This document shows, piece by piece, positions 34,537 to 42,503 of a stretch of 64,000 nucleotides of DNA; positions within the stretch are counted from its first letter, which is position 1; each line of letters opens with the position of its first letter. The notes beneath the pieces were generated by a model. The model was not told the origin of the DNA. It saw nothing but the letters and a program-made list of their open reading frames with translations, and made no database searches. The DNA lies in the NCBI RefSeq assembly GCF_000765475.1, contig NZ_JRHO01000009.1, positions 186,001 through 250,000 on the forward strand, in the 5' to 3' direction. This DNA comes from Methanococcoides methylutens (lineage in GTDB: Archaea > Halobacteriota > Methanosarcinia > Methanosarcinales > Methanosarcinaceae). A program made the translations under genes and the position numbers.

Positions 34537-35345
34537 AATTTAAGGGCCTCCATTACAGCCTTTTTCATAATGTCTACGGGAGGTTTCACGCCGGTCCATA
34601 TGCGGAATGCTTCTGCACCCTGGTAGACCAGCATCATGATGCCTGTGACTGGATTTGCTCCGGCAGCCTCGGCTTCCCTGAGCAATTTTGTCTTCAATGG
34701 ATTGTAAACGACGTCAAAAACGGTGAGGCCGGAATGCATCTGGTCAGCGGTGACGATGGTGTCGCCTATGCAGGGGTCCATTCCAACTGTTGTTGTATTG
34801 ATGAGTATATCTGTATCTTCCAGGCACCTGCCCAGTACGTCCAGCCCGAAGCCGTTGACATTTCCGATCTCTGCTGCAAGGGTCATTGCCCTTTCGGGGG
34901 TTCTGTTGGCAATGTTAACCTTTGCGCCTGCTTCTGTGAACGTGAAGGCTATTGCCCTGGCAGCGCCTCCGGCACCGAGGATCAGTACGTTCTTGTCCTG
35001 AATGTCGACCCCGGCATCTTCCAGTGTCTTCTGCGCACCGAGGCCATCTGTGTTGTAACCTTTGATTCCGTCCTTAAAATCGATGGTATTGACAGCTCCT
35101 ATCCTTGCAGCCAGGTCATCGGTCTCAATAATCCCGATGGCAGTCTCTTTTAACGGGACGGTGAGGTTCAATCCTCCAAATCCCATGGCCTGTGCGCCTT
35201 TTAAGGCATCACCAAGATCCTGCTGCTTTACTTTGAATGCATGGAATGTGCAGTCCATTCCAAGAGCTTCGAAGGCTGCATTGTGCATTATGGGTGAGAG
35301 GGAATGGGCTATCGGATCTCCCATAACTCCGAATACCTGTTTCAT
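34533..35345 (-). CDS. aroE: Shikimate dehydrogenase
   Basis: This 270-residue NADP-dependent enzyme reduces 3-dehydroshikimate to shikimate. Substrate-site motif GDPIAHSLSPIMHN (9-22), the catalytic Lys in NLTVPLKE (about 61-67), and the nucleotide loop LILGAGGAARAIAFT (about 121-135) followed by NRTPERA (NADP-specifying Arg) are all present. So are the C-terminal DVVYNPLKTKLL and YQGAEAFRIWTG. It overlaps both neighbours (aroD and tyrA) by 4 bases, so translation is coupled through the operon. Confidence 0.95.
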   Translation of the reverse strand: MKQVFGVMGDPIAHSLSPIMHNAAFEALGMDCTFHAFKVKQQDLGDALKGAQAMGFGGLNLTVPLKETAIGIIETDDLAARIGAVNTIDFKDGIKGYNTDGLGAQKTLEDAGVDIQDKNVLILGAGGAARAIAFTFTEAGAKVNIANRTPERAMTLAAEIGNVNGFGLDVLGRCLEDTDILINTTTVGMDPCIGDTIVTADQMHSGLTVFDVVYNPLKTKLLREAEAAGANPVTGIMMLVYQGAEAFRIWTGVKPPVDIMKKAVMEALKL

Positions 35346-36043
35346 TGAAGCATCTCCAGTGCTATTTTAAGTTCCTGTACTTTCAACTGTCCGGGTGCTA
35401 CAGCGCTTGATACGCTCGCATAGGTAAGTTTGGAACCATAAAATGGTCCTACGATCCGGGTGTGCTTTCCAAGCTGTCCCATTGCGATGGTGCAGACGTT
35501 ATCCTCACTTAATGTGACCTCGAGCAGGTCAAGGACGTCCTGCATGCTGTTTGGCATCACTGCGAGCTTTGCGATATCGGCTCCTGCCTGTTTTGAACGT
35601 TCAAGGATATTCCTGATAGTTGTTTTGTCAGGTGTGCTCTCAAAATCGTGGGAGGATATGATGACAGTTTTGCCTTCTTCCTTTGCCTTTTTTACAAGCT
35701 TGTCCCGAAGATGTTGGTCTGCACTGAGCTCTACATCAATTGCATCTGTTAATACAAGTATCTCTTCAAGCAAGTTTAACCTGTCTTCTTCTGAGCCTTC
35801 CCAGTTTCCTCCTTCAGTTTGTAACCGATTGGTTGCAATACATGGAAGTTCTGTGTCAGATCGAAGCTTTTTGAGAATATCTGCTGCATTTTCGGGGGTG
35901 TTTATCCCGAGCAGGTCAAGCCGTATCTCAAGGATGTCAGCACCCATGTCTGCAGCAGCTTTTGCCTGTGTCAGAGGGTCCTCGTTGATAGCTGCAACAA
36001 TGGCTGCCCTCTTATCCAGATCGAAATTACCTATGCTGACCAT
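35342..36043 (-). CDS. aroD: 3-Dehydroquinate dehydratase, type I
   Basis: This 233-residue class I (Schiff-base) dehydratase converts 3-dehydroquinate to 3-dehydroshikimate. It has EIRLDLLGI (about 40-48), catalytic His in IISSHDFESTP (about 130-140) and the Schiff-base Lys in DIAKLAVMPNS (about 156-166). IAMGQLGKHTRIVGPFYGS carries the active-site Arg and Ser. It lies 3 bases after the dehydroquinate synthase II gene and overlaps aroE by 4. Confidence 0.94.
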   Translation of the reverse strand: MVSIGNFDLDKRAAIVAAINEDPLTQAKAAADMGADILEIRLDLLGINTPENAADILKKLRSDTELPCIATNRLQTEGGNWEGSEEDRLNLLEEILVLTDAIDVELSADQHLRDKLVKKAKEEGKTVIISSHDFESTPDKTTIRNILERSKQAGADIAKLAVMPNSMQDVLDLLEVTLSEDNVCTIAMGQLGKHTRIVGPFYGSKLTYASVSSAVAPGQLKVQELKIALEMLQ

Positions 36044-36046
36044 GTC

Positions 36047-37189
36047 TCATTTCTCGATGATGGTCTCTTCAACCTTCATGCCGAAGTGGCGTGCTCCTCC
36101 CTCGTAGTTTACCATTACTTCATCTCCGGGCTTAAGCTCGGCAATGGAGATAGGTTCACCGTTTGTGTCTACGAGTTTGATGGTTTCGGCATTCTGGAGT
36201 ATGTTCTTAATTATGTTGCCATCTACCTCTGCTTCAACAAGCATAAGCGGGCGTCTTTCGATCTTGACCCTGCCGACGATGCCTGCACGCTGGTTGCCCT
36301 TTGCATCAACGATAGTGACATCATCACCGGATTTGAGTTCTGAGAGGTATCTGGTCTTGTCGCCGACCTTCACGTATGCATGCACTGCTCCTGCGTTTAC
36401 CCTGAAAGGCCTGGATGCCACGTACGGGCTTTCCTCGGATTCGGAGTGGACAAGGAACATACCGCTTGCCTGGGAACCTACGAGCATTCCCTCACCGCGT
36501 GTCATCATGTTGCATGTATCGACACAAACGCGGTCACCCATTCCAACAGGTTCGACCTTTGTGACTTTTGCAGCGACGAGTTCCAGTGCTTCCACACCTG
36601 AGCTCTCGGCTACTGTAACAGTGGCCTTGATGGCATTGGGATCTTCACTGTCAAGCAGGACACCTTCTGAACCATGCTCCATGGTCTCAAGGGCGAGCTT
36701 TGCTTCATCAGCATCCCGGACACCGGCAATGATCTGCACATTGCTGTCCTGGAGGCCTGCGATAAGGTTCTCAAGAGGAATAACCTTCCAGTCGGTACCG
36801 ACGATGATTAGGAAATCGCATTCCTTCCCGATCTGTGCTGCAAATTCCTCGTATGCCTTGTTCTGTATGACTACATATGCGCCTACGGTGAGGCCTTTTT
36901 CCTTTAAGCGGATGGCTGTGCTCATGTCAAGGGATCCGATGGGGTCAGGGGACAGAGGTCTTGTACCATCGCCTTCTCCTCCTTTTCCGACGACCACAAC
37001 GTCAGCGCCTGACTTATCGTCATTAGCAAAAGCAGCAACCTTTATGTCGCCAAGTTCTCTCACTTTTTCGACTTCACCAGCGTTTACCAGAACGTAGTTA
37101 GCACCGGATTCCAGTCCGGTGGTTATCCTGTCCTTGTGATCTTCCCAGTCACCTTTATCGGCTTTGATCCAAATTGTTTTGTCTTTCAT
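36047..37189 (-). CDS. aroB': 3-Dehydroquinate synthase II (archaeal AroB')
   Basis: This 380-residue enzyme makes 3-dehydroquinate from ADH (2-amino-3,7-dideoxy-D-threo-hept-6-ulosonate) by NAD-dependent oxidative deamination, in the archaeal route that avoids DAHP. Family features are KTIWIKADKGDWEDHKDRIT at the N terminus, VLLDSEDPNAIKATV, GMGDRVCVDTCNMMTRGEGM (about 214-233) and AGAVHAYVKVGDKTRYLSEL. ATG 37189 is chosen because it fits the family start and clears the preceding gene by 22 bases; a longer frame to 37243 would overlap it. Second gene of the aromatic operon. Confidence 0.93.
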   Translation of the reverse strand: MKDKTIWIKADKGDWEDHKDRITTGLESGANYVLVNAGEVEKVRELGDIKVAAFANDDKSGADVVVVGKGGEGDGTRPLSPDPIGSLDMSTAIRLKEKGLTVGAYVVIQNKAYEEFAAQIGKECDFLIIVGTDWKVIPLENLIAGLQDSNVQIIAGVRDADEAKLALETMEHGSEGVLLDSEDPNAIKATVTVAESSGVEALELVAAKVTKVEPVGMGDRVCVDTCNMMTRGEGMLVGSQASGMFLVHSESEESPYVASRPFRVNAGAVHAYVKVGDKTRYLSELKSGDDVTIVDAKGNQRAGIVGRVKIERRPLMLVEAEVDGNIIKNILQNAETIKLVDTNGEPISIAELKPGDEVMVNYEGGARHFGMKVEETIIEK

Positions 37190-37211
37190 ATGTATACGCC
37201 ATTTGCCGTCA

Positions 37212-38009
37212 TCATTTAAGTGTTTGTAGTGCTTCCTCGACACTGCGGCCTTTGTGGACGATCTGTGTGATGGCCTGTGTCATCTTTATAGGGTCAGGGT
37301 GCTGGAATACATTCCTGCCGATAGCAACTCCTCTTGCTCCTGATTCCATGGCGCCGTTGATCATTTCCAGGAACTGCTCGTCGGTCTCTGTCTTTGGTCC
37401 ACCTGCGATCACAACAGGTACCGGACATCCCTTTACAACATCCTTGAAGCTGTCAACATCTCCGGTGTAGACAGTCTTGATAATATCTGCACCAAGTTCT
37501 GCGCCGACCCTGGCAGCGTGTGCGACCATTTCCGGATCGTGTGGGTCTGTGACCTTCTTGCCTCTTGGGTACATCATGGAAAGGAGTGGGATTCCCCATT
37601 TATCACACTGTTCTGCGACGTATCCGAGCTTCTTGAGCTGGTCTGATTCTGTTTCTGAACCGACGTTCACATGGATGGATACTGCATCTGCGCCCATTTT
37701 CATGGCTTCCTCGACCTTGCATACAAGCACCTTGTCGTTGGGGTCAGGTCCGAGGGATGTTGATGCGCTCATGTGGACAATAAGTCCGACGTCATGACCG
37801 TATCCGCGATGGCCGTGGTAGATCATTCCTTTCTGCATAAGAACTGCATCTGCACCGCCTTCAGCGACCTTGTTGATGGAGTCTGCAATGTCTATTACTC
37901 CCCTAATGGGTCCGTCAGAGATCCCATGGTCCATTGGTATGATGACCATATTTCTGCTTTCCCTGTGCATGATCCTTTCAATTCGAATCCTTTTACCTAT
38001 TTCAGCCAT
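37212..38009 (-). CDS. aroA': 2-Amino-3,7-dideoxy-D-threo-hept-6-ulosonate synthase (AroA')
   Basis: This 265-residue class I aldolase of the DhnA/FbaB family performs the first committed step of archaeal aromatic amino acid synthesis, joining aspartate semialdehyde with a 6-deoxy-ketohexose phosphate. It has [17 protein letters not shown] (about 22-38), [30 protein letters not shown], the Schiff-base Lys in [12 protein letters not shown] (about 171-182) and the phosphate loops [11 protein letters not shown] and [13 protein letters not shown]. The operon context with AroB', aroD, aroE and tyrA separates it from the related fructose-bisphosphate aldolase. First gene of the leftward operon. Confidence 0.93.
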   Translation of the reverse strand: MAEIGKRIRIERIMHRESRNMVIIPMDHGISDGPIRGVIDIADSINKVAEGGADAVLMQKGMIYHGHRGYGHDVGLIVHMSASTSLGPDPNDKVLVCKVEEAMKMGADAVSIHVNVGSETESDQLKKLGYVAEQCDKWGIPLLSMMYPRGKKVTDPHDPEMVAHAARVGAELGADIIKTVYTGDVDSFKDVVKGCPVPVVIAGGPKTETDEQFLEMINGAMESGARGVAIGRNVFQHPDPIKMTQAITQIVHKGRSVEEALQTLK

Positions 38010-38180
38010 TTTATCACTCTCTTATTGTCGTTATTTGTCAAATCGTGTTAGTATGTGACATAGTAGCACAAACAACTATTTAAACCTTGTTATTTTCTCC
38101 CTTTCTTAAAATCTGGAATAGTCTTATATATAGATTCATCATTACTGGCAATATCGACTCAACCCGGTGTGATTTTCATC

Positions 38181-38750
38181 ATGAGAGAGTTAAAGATCCT
38201 TGTTATCAATAATTATGGCCAGTTCTGTCACCTTATTCACAGAACCGTACGCGATCTCGACATGGAGACGAAGATCGTAGCGAACACGACCTCTGTGGAA
38301 GATATCCTTGAGGAAGAGCCGGACGGCATCATCTTAAGCGGTGGTCCTTCAATGGACCGTGTCGGTCTTTGTCAGGAATATGTTGAGAGTATCGACAGAC
38401 CTATCCTGGGCATCTGCCTGGGACACCAGCTTATAGCCAGGACCTTCGGTGGCCAGACCGGTTCAGGTGAGTACGGCGGCTATGCGGAGATCGATGTAGA
38501 AGTCCTGGAAGAGGACGACATCCTTAAAGGGCTTGGCCCGAGAACATCCGTATGGGCTTCCCATGCTGATGAGGTCACTGTCCTTCCTGAAGGGTTCCTG
38601 CACCTTGCACGCTCGGACGTGTGTGAGATCGAGGCAATGCGCCACCCTGAAAGGCCGATCTACGGAGTGCAATGGCATCCTGAAGTTGCTCACACCGATA
38701 AAGGCGAAGAGCTTTTCATGAACTTCTTTGAGGTTTGTGAGAACTATTGA
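38181..38750 (+). CDS. guaAA: GMP synthase glutamine amidotransferase subunit
   Basis: This 189-residue glutaminase subunit of the split archaeal GMP synthase delivers ammonia to the GuaAB synthetase subunit for XMP amination. The class I triad is visible: nucleophile Cys in LGICLGHQL (about 78), His and Glu in [14 protein letters not shown] (about 165). SGGPSMDR and [11 protein letters not shown] are family segments. The start is ATG 38181, with GGTGTGAT upstream; ATT/ATG codons at 38169 lie before that site. A TATA-like TTATATATAG at about 38124-38133 gives a promoter. The GuaAB gene is not in this window. Confidence 0.92.
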   Translation: MRELKILVINNYGQFCHLIHRTVRDLDMETKIVANTTSVEDILEEEPDGIILSGGPSMDRVGLCQEYVESIDRPILGICLGHQLIARTFGGQTGSGEYGGYAEIDVEVLEEDDILKGLGPRTSVWASHADEVTVLPEGFLHLARSDVCEIEAMRHPERPIYGVQWHPEVAHTDKGEELFMNFFEVCENY

Positions 38751-38812
38751 ATTCTGAACTCTTGCCTTATCGCAAAGCAGGGGCTAAATCTCTCTTTCCT
38801 TTCAATTCTTTT

Positions 38813-39649
38813 TTACATTTCAGCATTCCTGAATGTATTCTGGAGTAGCAAAGCATCCTCCTCCAGATTCGGACTCTCGCATATCACAAGCCCCTTCACA
38901 TTAAATTCCCGGAATGCTGCCATAAGGTCAGTATAATTGTAATCTGATTCCCGGAGTACCAAGTGGTTCTTTTCTCCCTTATCCCCGTACGCGATGCCGG
39001 AAATGTGGCAGTGCATGTCCTCAAGCCCTTCTCTGCCAAGGTATTCCTCCACCTTCCCGAGCACGTCCCGGAACTCCTCAAACGTATTGAACTCTCCACT
39101 GCTTCGTGCGTGCAGATGTGAGAAATCGATACAGGGCATGACTCCCTCGATGGCTGAAGCCATCATCAGTGTTTCCTCCAGATCGCCGAACTGTGTCGGT
39201 TTGCCGGTGGTCTCCGGGCGAAGCACAGCGTCGATGCCCTCGTCCTTAAGCCGTGATGCTAACTTTCCAAGCAGCCCGTTGACCCTTTCCATTACCACTT
39301 CACTGTCTTGCTTGTGGTAGTAGGCAGGATGGAATACAATGGATGATGCGCCGCAGAGTGCACCGATGCGGGCTGATTGGTAGATGCGCTCGATACTGGC
39401 ATCGATCTTCTCCTCCTCCGCGGAGTTGAGATTGATATAATAGGGTGCGTGGACGCTGAGTGCCACACTCTCTTCTTCAGCCGTTGCCCTTACCCTTTCT
39501 GCCATACTTTCCTTCATACGCACCCCGCGCACGAATTCCAGTTCCATGCACCCCAAGCCAAGCTCACGGATGCGCTGAATTCCTTCGACGCTGCCCCTCT
39601 TCTTTGTACTGATCGGGGTACCTGCCGTTCCGAAGAGCAGCTCTTTCAT
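38813..39649 (-). CDS. Endonuclease IV-like TIM-barrel protein
   Basis: This 278-residue protein of the AP endonuclease family 2 / xylose isomerase-like barrel has metal-ligand motifs VHAPYYINLNS (about 62-72), FHPAYYH (about 106-112), RPETTGKPTQFGDLE with the catalytic Glu (about 143-157), CIDFSHLHARS (about 172-182) and CHISG (about 217). It fits deoxyribonuclease IV-type enzymes that cut DNA at abasic sites, as known for the family. Its ATG overlaps the stop of the upstream small gene by 4 bases, so the two are coupled. Confidence 0.85.
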   Translation of the reverse strand: MKELLFGTAGTPISTKKRGSVEGIQRIRELGLGCMELEFVRGVRMKESMAERVRATAEEESVALSVHAPYYINLNSAEEEKIDASIERIYQSARIGALCGASSIVFHPAYYHKQDSEVVMERVNGLLGKLASRLKDEGIDAVLRPETTGKPTQFGDLEETLMMASAIEGVMPCIDFSHLHARSSGEFNTFEEFRDVLGKVEEYLGREGLEDMHCHISGIAYGDKGEKNHLVLRESDYNYTDLMAAFREFNVKGLVICESPNLEEDALLLQNTFRNAEM

Positions 39650-39978
39650 AAGATCCCCAGTTTGATTCGAAGCTCCTTTTCCCGCTCCTCAGAGACCTTC
39701 TCTCTCACCATGTCAAAGAATGAATCCACATCATCTTCATCAAGGGATCGGATGTCTTCCTTGCCCTCCATTGCAAGCCCTGCAAGGTATTCCGCTTCCT
39801 CAGGGTCCAGCCTCTCCAACCTCTCCCTGAAGTCATCAGCATCCTCTGCGATCTTGTGAGATATCGGTCGGAGTATGAACGGATATGGGTGTCCCATTTC
39901 GGACATATGCGTCCCGCCGTTTTCCGGTGCAAGCTTGTTGAAGATCTTCTTATCCATTTCTGAAAATTCTCGTCCCAT
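39646..39978 (-). CDS. Conserved hypothetical protein coupled to the endonuclease IV-like gene
   Basis: This 110-residue, strongly acidic, helix-rich cytoplasmic protein starts MGREFSEMDKKIFNKL and has the central segment MGHPYPFILRPISHKIAEDA. Its stop (TGA) overlaps the start of the endonuclease IV-like gene (ATGA). It appears to be a methanogen-restricted family. The tight coupling suggests a partner or regulator in DNA repair, which is inference from context only. Confidence 0.65.
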   Translation of the reverse strand: MGREFSEMDKKIFNKLAPENGGTHMSEMGHPYPFILRPISHKIAEDADDFRERLERLDPEEAEYLAGLAMEGKEDIRSLDEDDVDSFFDMVREKVSEEREKELRIKLGIL

Positions 39979-40348
39979 GATGTTTGATTATGTGGGGGGT
40001 GGTATAAAATTATGTCTTCTTAGGGCGTGTATTTGTGGATGCATGGATGCAATATCTAAAAGTTCACAAAAAAGATATTAAGTTAATTGCTGTGTATACG
40101 AACTTTATTACTTGGAGATTTGCTTCCGCTTTTTTTGTATTTCTGCTTATGTGCATATGCATACTTCTAACAGGATCTGTTTATTCATAATTGATAGTTT
40201 GATGCTGTCTATTTTTGTATTTTTACTAACCGTTCAGTTCTGTTAACTTACTCGTTTATATAATATCATTTATTAATATTTACTTTGGGAGGTAGTGGGT
40301 TATGTGCATCTTTGCACTTAATACTAAAATTGAATATGGGGTGTGCCA
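39979..40348. other. AT-rich intergenic region before the surface-polysaccharide island
   Basis: About 370 bases with no protein-like frame. It contains long A/T stretches and several TATA-like words (for example TTTATATAATATC near 40255-40267) suited to the promoter of the GT2 gene, ending in GGGGTG before its ATG. No repeats or RNA genes were seen. Confidence 0.5.
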
Positions 40349-41890
40349 ATGAATGTTGTGGCAGCCATTCCTGCATACAATGAAGAGGTTAACATCAAGC
40401 ACCTCATTAAAAGAACGAAGCTCTATGTGGATAAGATCATTCTTGTTGATGACGGGAGTAGCGATGCGACAGCCTATATTGCTAAGAACATGGGTGTGCA
40501 GGTGATCAGGCACGGTGATAATCTTGGCAAGTCTGCGGCATTGGCAACAGCTTTTGAAGAAGCGAAAAAACTAAACCCCTCTGTGCTTGTGACTATCTAT
40601 GCGAATGGTTTTCACAATCCTGATGATATCCCTTCAATATTGAATCCTGTGCTTTCTGGGGATGCGGATGTTGTGAATGGTGCTTATGTCACTTCATCGG
40701 GCATTGGCTTTGACACTGCTTTCGAGTATGCGAAGGCTACAGACAAGAACAAGTTTTTCATGAGCAGTGGTTTCCGTGCGTATTCTTCAAAAACACTCGA
40801 TGTTTTCAATTTCACAAAGGGTGATGATGCTATTGAGGTGGAGTTAATAGATGATGCTGTCAAGTCCGGTTTTAAAGTGCGTGAGGTGCCCATCAAGATA
40901 ATCGATCCGGTCAAGAGAGAACTGCTGGCGAGCAAACGCATAGGTGTGGTAGTTCCTGCGTATAATGAGGAGAAGCTTTTAAAAGCTACTGTTGATGGCA
41001 TTCCCCATTACGTCGACCGGATCTATGTGATAAATGATGCGAGCACTGATAATACTGCAAAGGTCATTGAGGCATTGAATGACCCCAGGATATTCGTTAT
41101 AACCCACGAGATCAACAAAGGTGTGGGTGCTGCAATTGTCAATGGCTACAAGCAGGCACTGAAAGAAGAGGTGGATGTCGTTGCGGTAATGGCAGGGGAT
41201 AACCAGATGAATCCTGCCCAGCTTCCAAAGCTGCTTATACCCATTATCGAGGGTAGGGCTGATTATACTAAAGGCAACCGCCTGTTCAGTGAGGAGTACC
41301 GCGGGGGCATGAGCGGATTGCGCCTGTTTGGCAACTCGATTTTAACTTTCATCACAAAGATCGGAAGCGGATACTGGAATATCATGGATCCTCAGAATGG
41401 CTATACTGCCATCTCAAAGGAAGCACTGGCAGAGATCGGTTTGGATGAGATCTACACGTACTACGGCTACTGTAACCATATTCTTGTAAGGTTGAATGCA
41501 TTTGGTTTCCGGACCCTTGATGTGGTCATGCCTGCCAGATACGGAAAAGAGAAGTCGACGATCAAGTACGGTCCGTACATCGGCAAGGTGTCGCTCATGC
41601 TGTTCAAGAAGTTCCTCTGGAGGTTGAAGATGAAGTACATGATACTCAACTTCCATCCACTCGTCTTGTTCTACATACTCTCCATGTTCCTCCTTCCTGT
41701 AGGTGTGCTGCTCGGTATGGCAATACTCATAGCCTGGCTAATGCAGTGGTCAGTATCTTCAAATCTTCCAATACTTGATGCTTTTATACTTGTTTCAGGT
41801 ACTCAGTTCCTGCTTTTCGCAATGCTTTTCGATATGCAGGAGTCAGATAAAGATATGAGAGGCGAGAACCGGTTGTATGGCGATTATTGA
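40349..41890 (+). CDS. Tandem family 2 glycosyltransferase with C-terminal membrane helices
   Basis: This 513-residue protein has two GT-A (family GT2, dolichyl-phosphate-sugar synthase-like) domains in tandem. Domain 1 (about 1-190) has AIPAYNEE and VDDGSSDAT but reads YANGFHNPDDI (84-94) where the metal-binding DxD is expected, so both acidic residues are gone. Domain 2 (about 197-420) has VVPAYNEE, INDASTDNT and MAGDNQMNPAQL, keeping one Asp, plus a GYTAISKEAL acceptor-side region. Two membrane helices lie near 430-500. It probably transfers a sugar to a lipid carrier or glycan at the inner membrane face using domain 2, with domain 1 non-catalytic. GGGGTG supports ATG 40349. Confidence 0.8.
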   Translation: MNVVAAIPAYNEEVNIKHLIKRTKLYVDKIILVDDGSSDATAYIAKNMGVQVIRHGDNLGKSAALATAFEEAKKLNPSVLVTIYANGFHNPDDIPSILNPVLSGDADVVNGAYVTSSGIGFDTAFEYAKATDKNKFFMSSGFRAYSSKTLDVFNFTKGDDAIEVELIDDAVKSGFKVREVPIKIIDPVKRELLASKRIGVVVPAYNEEKLLKATVDGIPHYVDRIYVINDASTDNTAKVIEALNDPRIFVITHEINKGVGAAIVNGYKQALKEEVDVVAVMAGDNQMNPAQLPKLLIPIIEGRADYTKGNRLFSEEYRGGMSGLRLFGNSILTFITKIGSGYWNIMDPQNGYTAISKEALAEIGLDEIYTYYGYCNHILVRLNAFGFRTLDVVMPARYGKEKSTIKYGPYIGKVSLMLFKKFLWRLKMKYMILNFHPLVLFYILSMFLLPVGVLLGMAILIAWLMQWSVSSNLPILDAFILVSGTQFLLFAMLFDMQESDKDMRGENRLYGDY

Positions 41891-41924
41891 CAATGAATTC
41901 AGCTGTAGGGCTAAATTGATTCGT

Positions 41925-42431
41925 TCAGTTCCTGTGCTTGTACACAATGAACAGGACAATTAACAGGCCAATAACTTCAGAAATCAGGCCAAAAGAAAAG
42001 TCAGGACTGTAAACATGTTTCACGATGTTCATGAAATATTCCAGAAAGCTCCCATAAGAGTTTCCCTGAGCAAATTCCCACCCAAAGACCGGCCAGAAGA
42101 ATGTCTGTGGAGTCATCCACATCCGGTCTTCCAGCAGATGCAGGAAACTGGCTCCGGCCACAAGCAGGATTCGGGAATCTCCTCGCTGCCTGAAATAAAC
42201 ATATCCGGCAATCAGGATTACAATAACAAAAACAAGAGTGTGTGCAAAAATCCTTCCACTTGCAAAAATATCTTCAAAAAAGATCCTGCCTACGGGCTTG
42301 TCTATAAGGTCCGGTAGCAGGGCTCCCAATGCAATGAAGCGGTAATTAAGATGACGTTTGAGAGAAGGAATAGCAAGGCTTGCAAGGAAGAATACGGCGA
42401 GAGTTATTCCAATATGGCCAAGGATAAACAT
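41925..42431 (-). CDS. Membrane-bound metal-dependent hydrolase-like protein (DUF457/YdjM type)
   Basis: This 168-residue protein with about four to five helices matches the YdjM/DUF457 family: N-terminal FILGHIGITLAV (His near 6), GALLPDLIDKPVGR (about 37-50, with the Asp pair), FAHTLVFV (about 63) and FLHLLEDRMW (about 97). These His/Asp residues are the proposed metal ligands. Members have been suggested to be membrane hydrolases, without firm substrates. It is divergent from the deacetylase gene, sharing a 72-base promoter region. Confidence 0.75.
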   Translation of the reverse strand: MFILGHIGITLAVFFLASLAIPSLKRHLNYRFIALGALLPDLIDKPVGRIFFEDIFASGRIFAHTLVFVIVILIAGYVYFRQRGDSRILLVAGASFLHLLEDRMWMTPQTFFWPVFGWEFAQGNSYGSFLEYFMNIVKHVYSPDFSFGLISEVIGLLIVLFIVYKHRN

Positions 42432-42503
42432 TGTGATTTTAGTAGGATTTATACATTTAAAAAACTTTACTTTAATAAAAGACTGTTGTGGGGGTAATTT
42501 CTG
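42432..42503. promoter_or_regulatory. Divergent promoter region between the DUF457 gene and the deacetylase gene
   Basis: The 72-base spacer contains TTTATACATTTAAA and CTTTAATAAA, TATA-like in both orientations, and a GGGGGTAAT ribosome binding site 7 bases before the rightward ATG at 42504. It is the likely start of the rightward polysaccharide transcript. Confidence 0.4.

Noticed and set aside
36144-37097. Long open frame on the + strand (about 317 codons) opposite 3-dehydroquinate synthase II
   Set aside because: It is the antisense of a clearly recognised enzyme gene, rich in Ser, Thr and Pro from complementary codons, with no ribosome binding site or family features.
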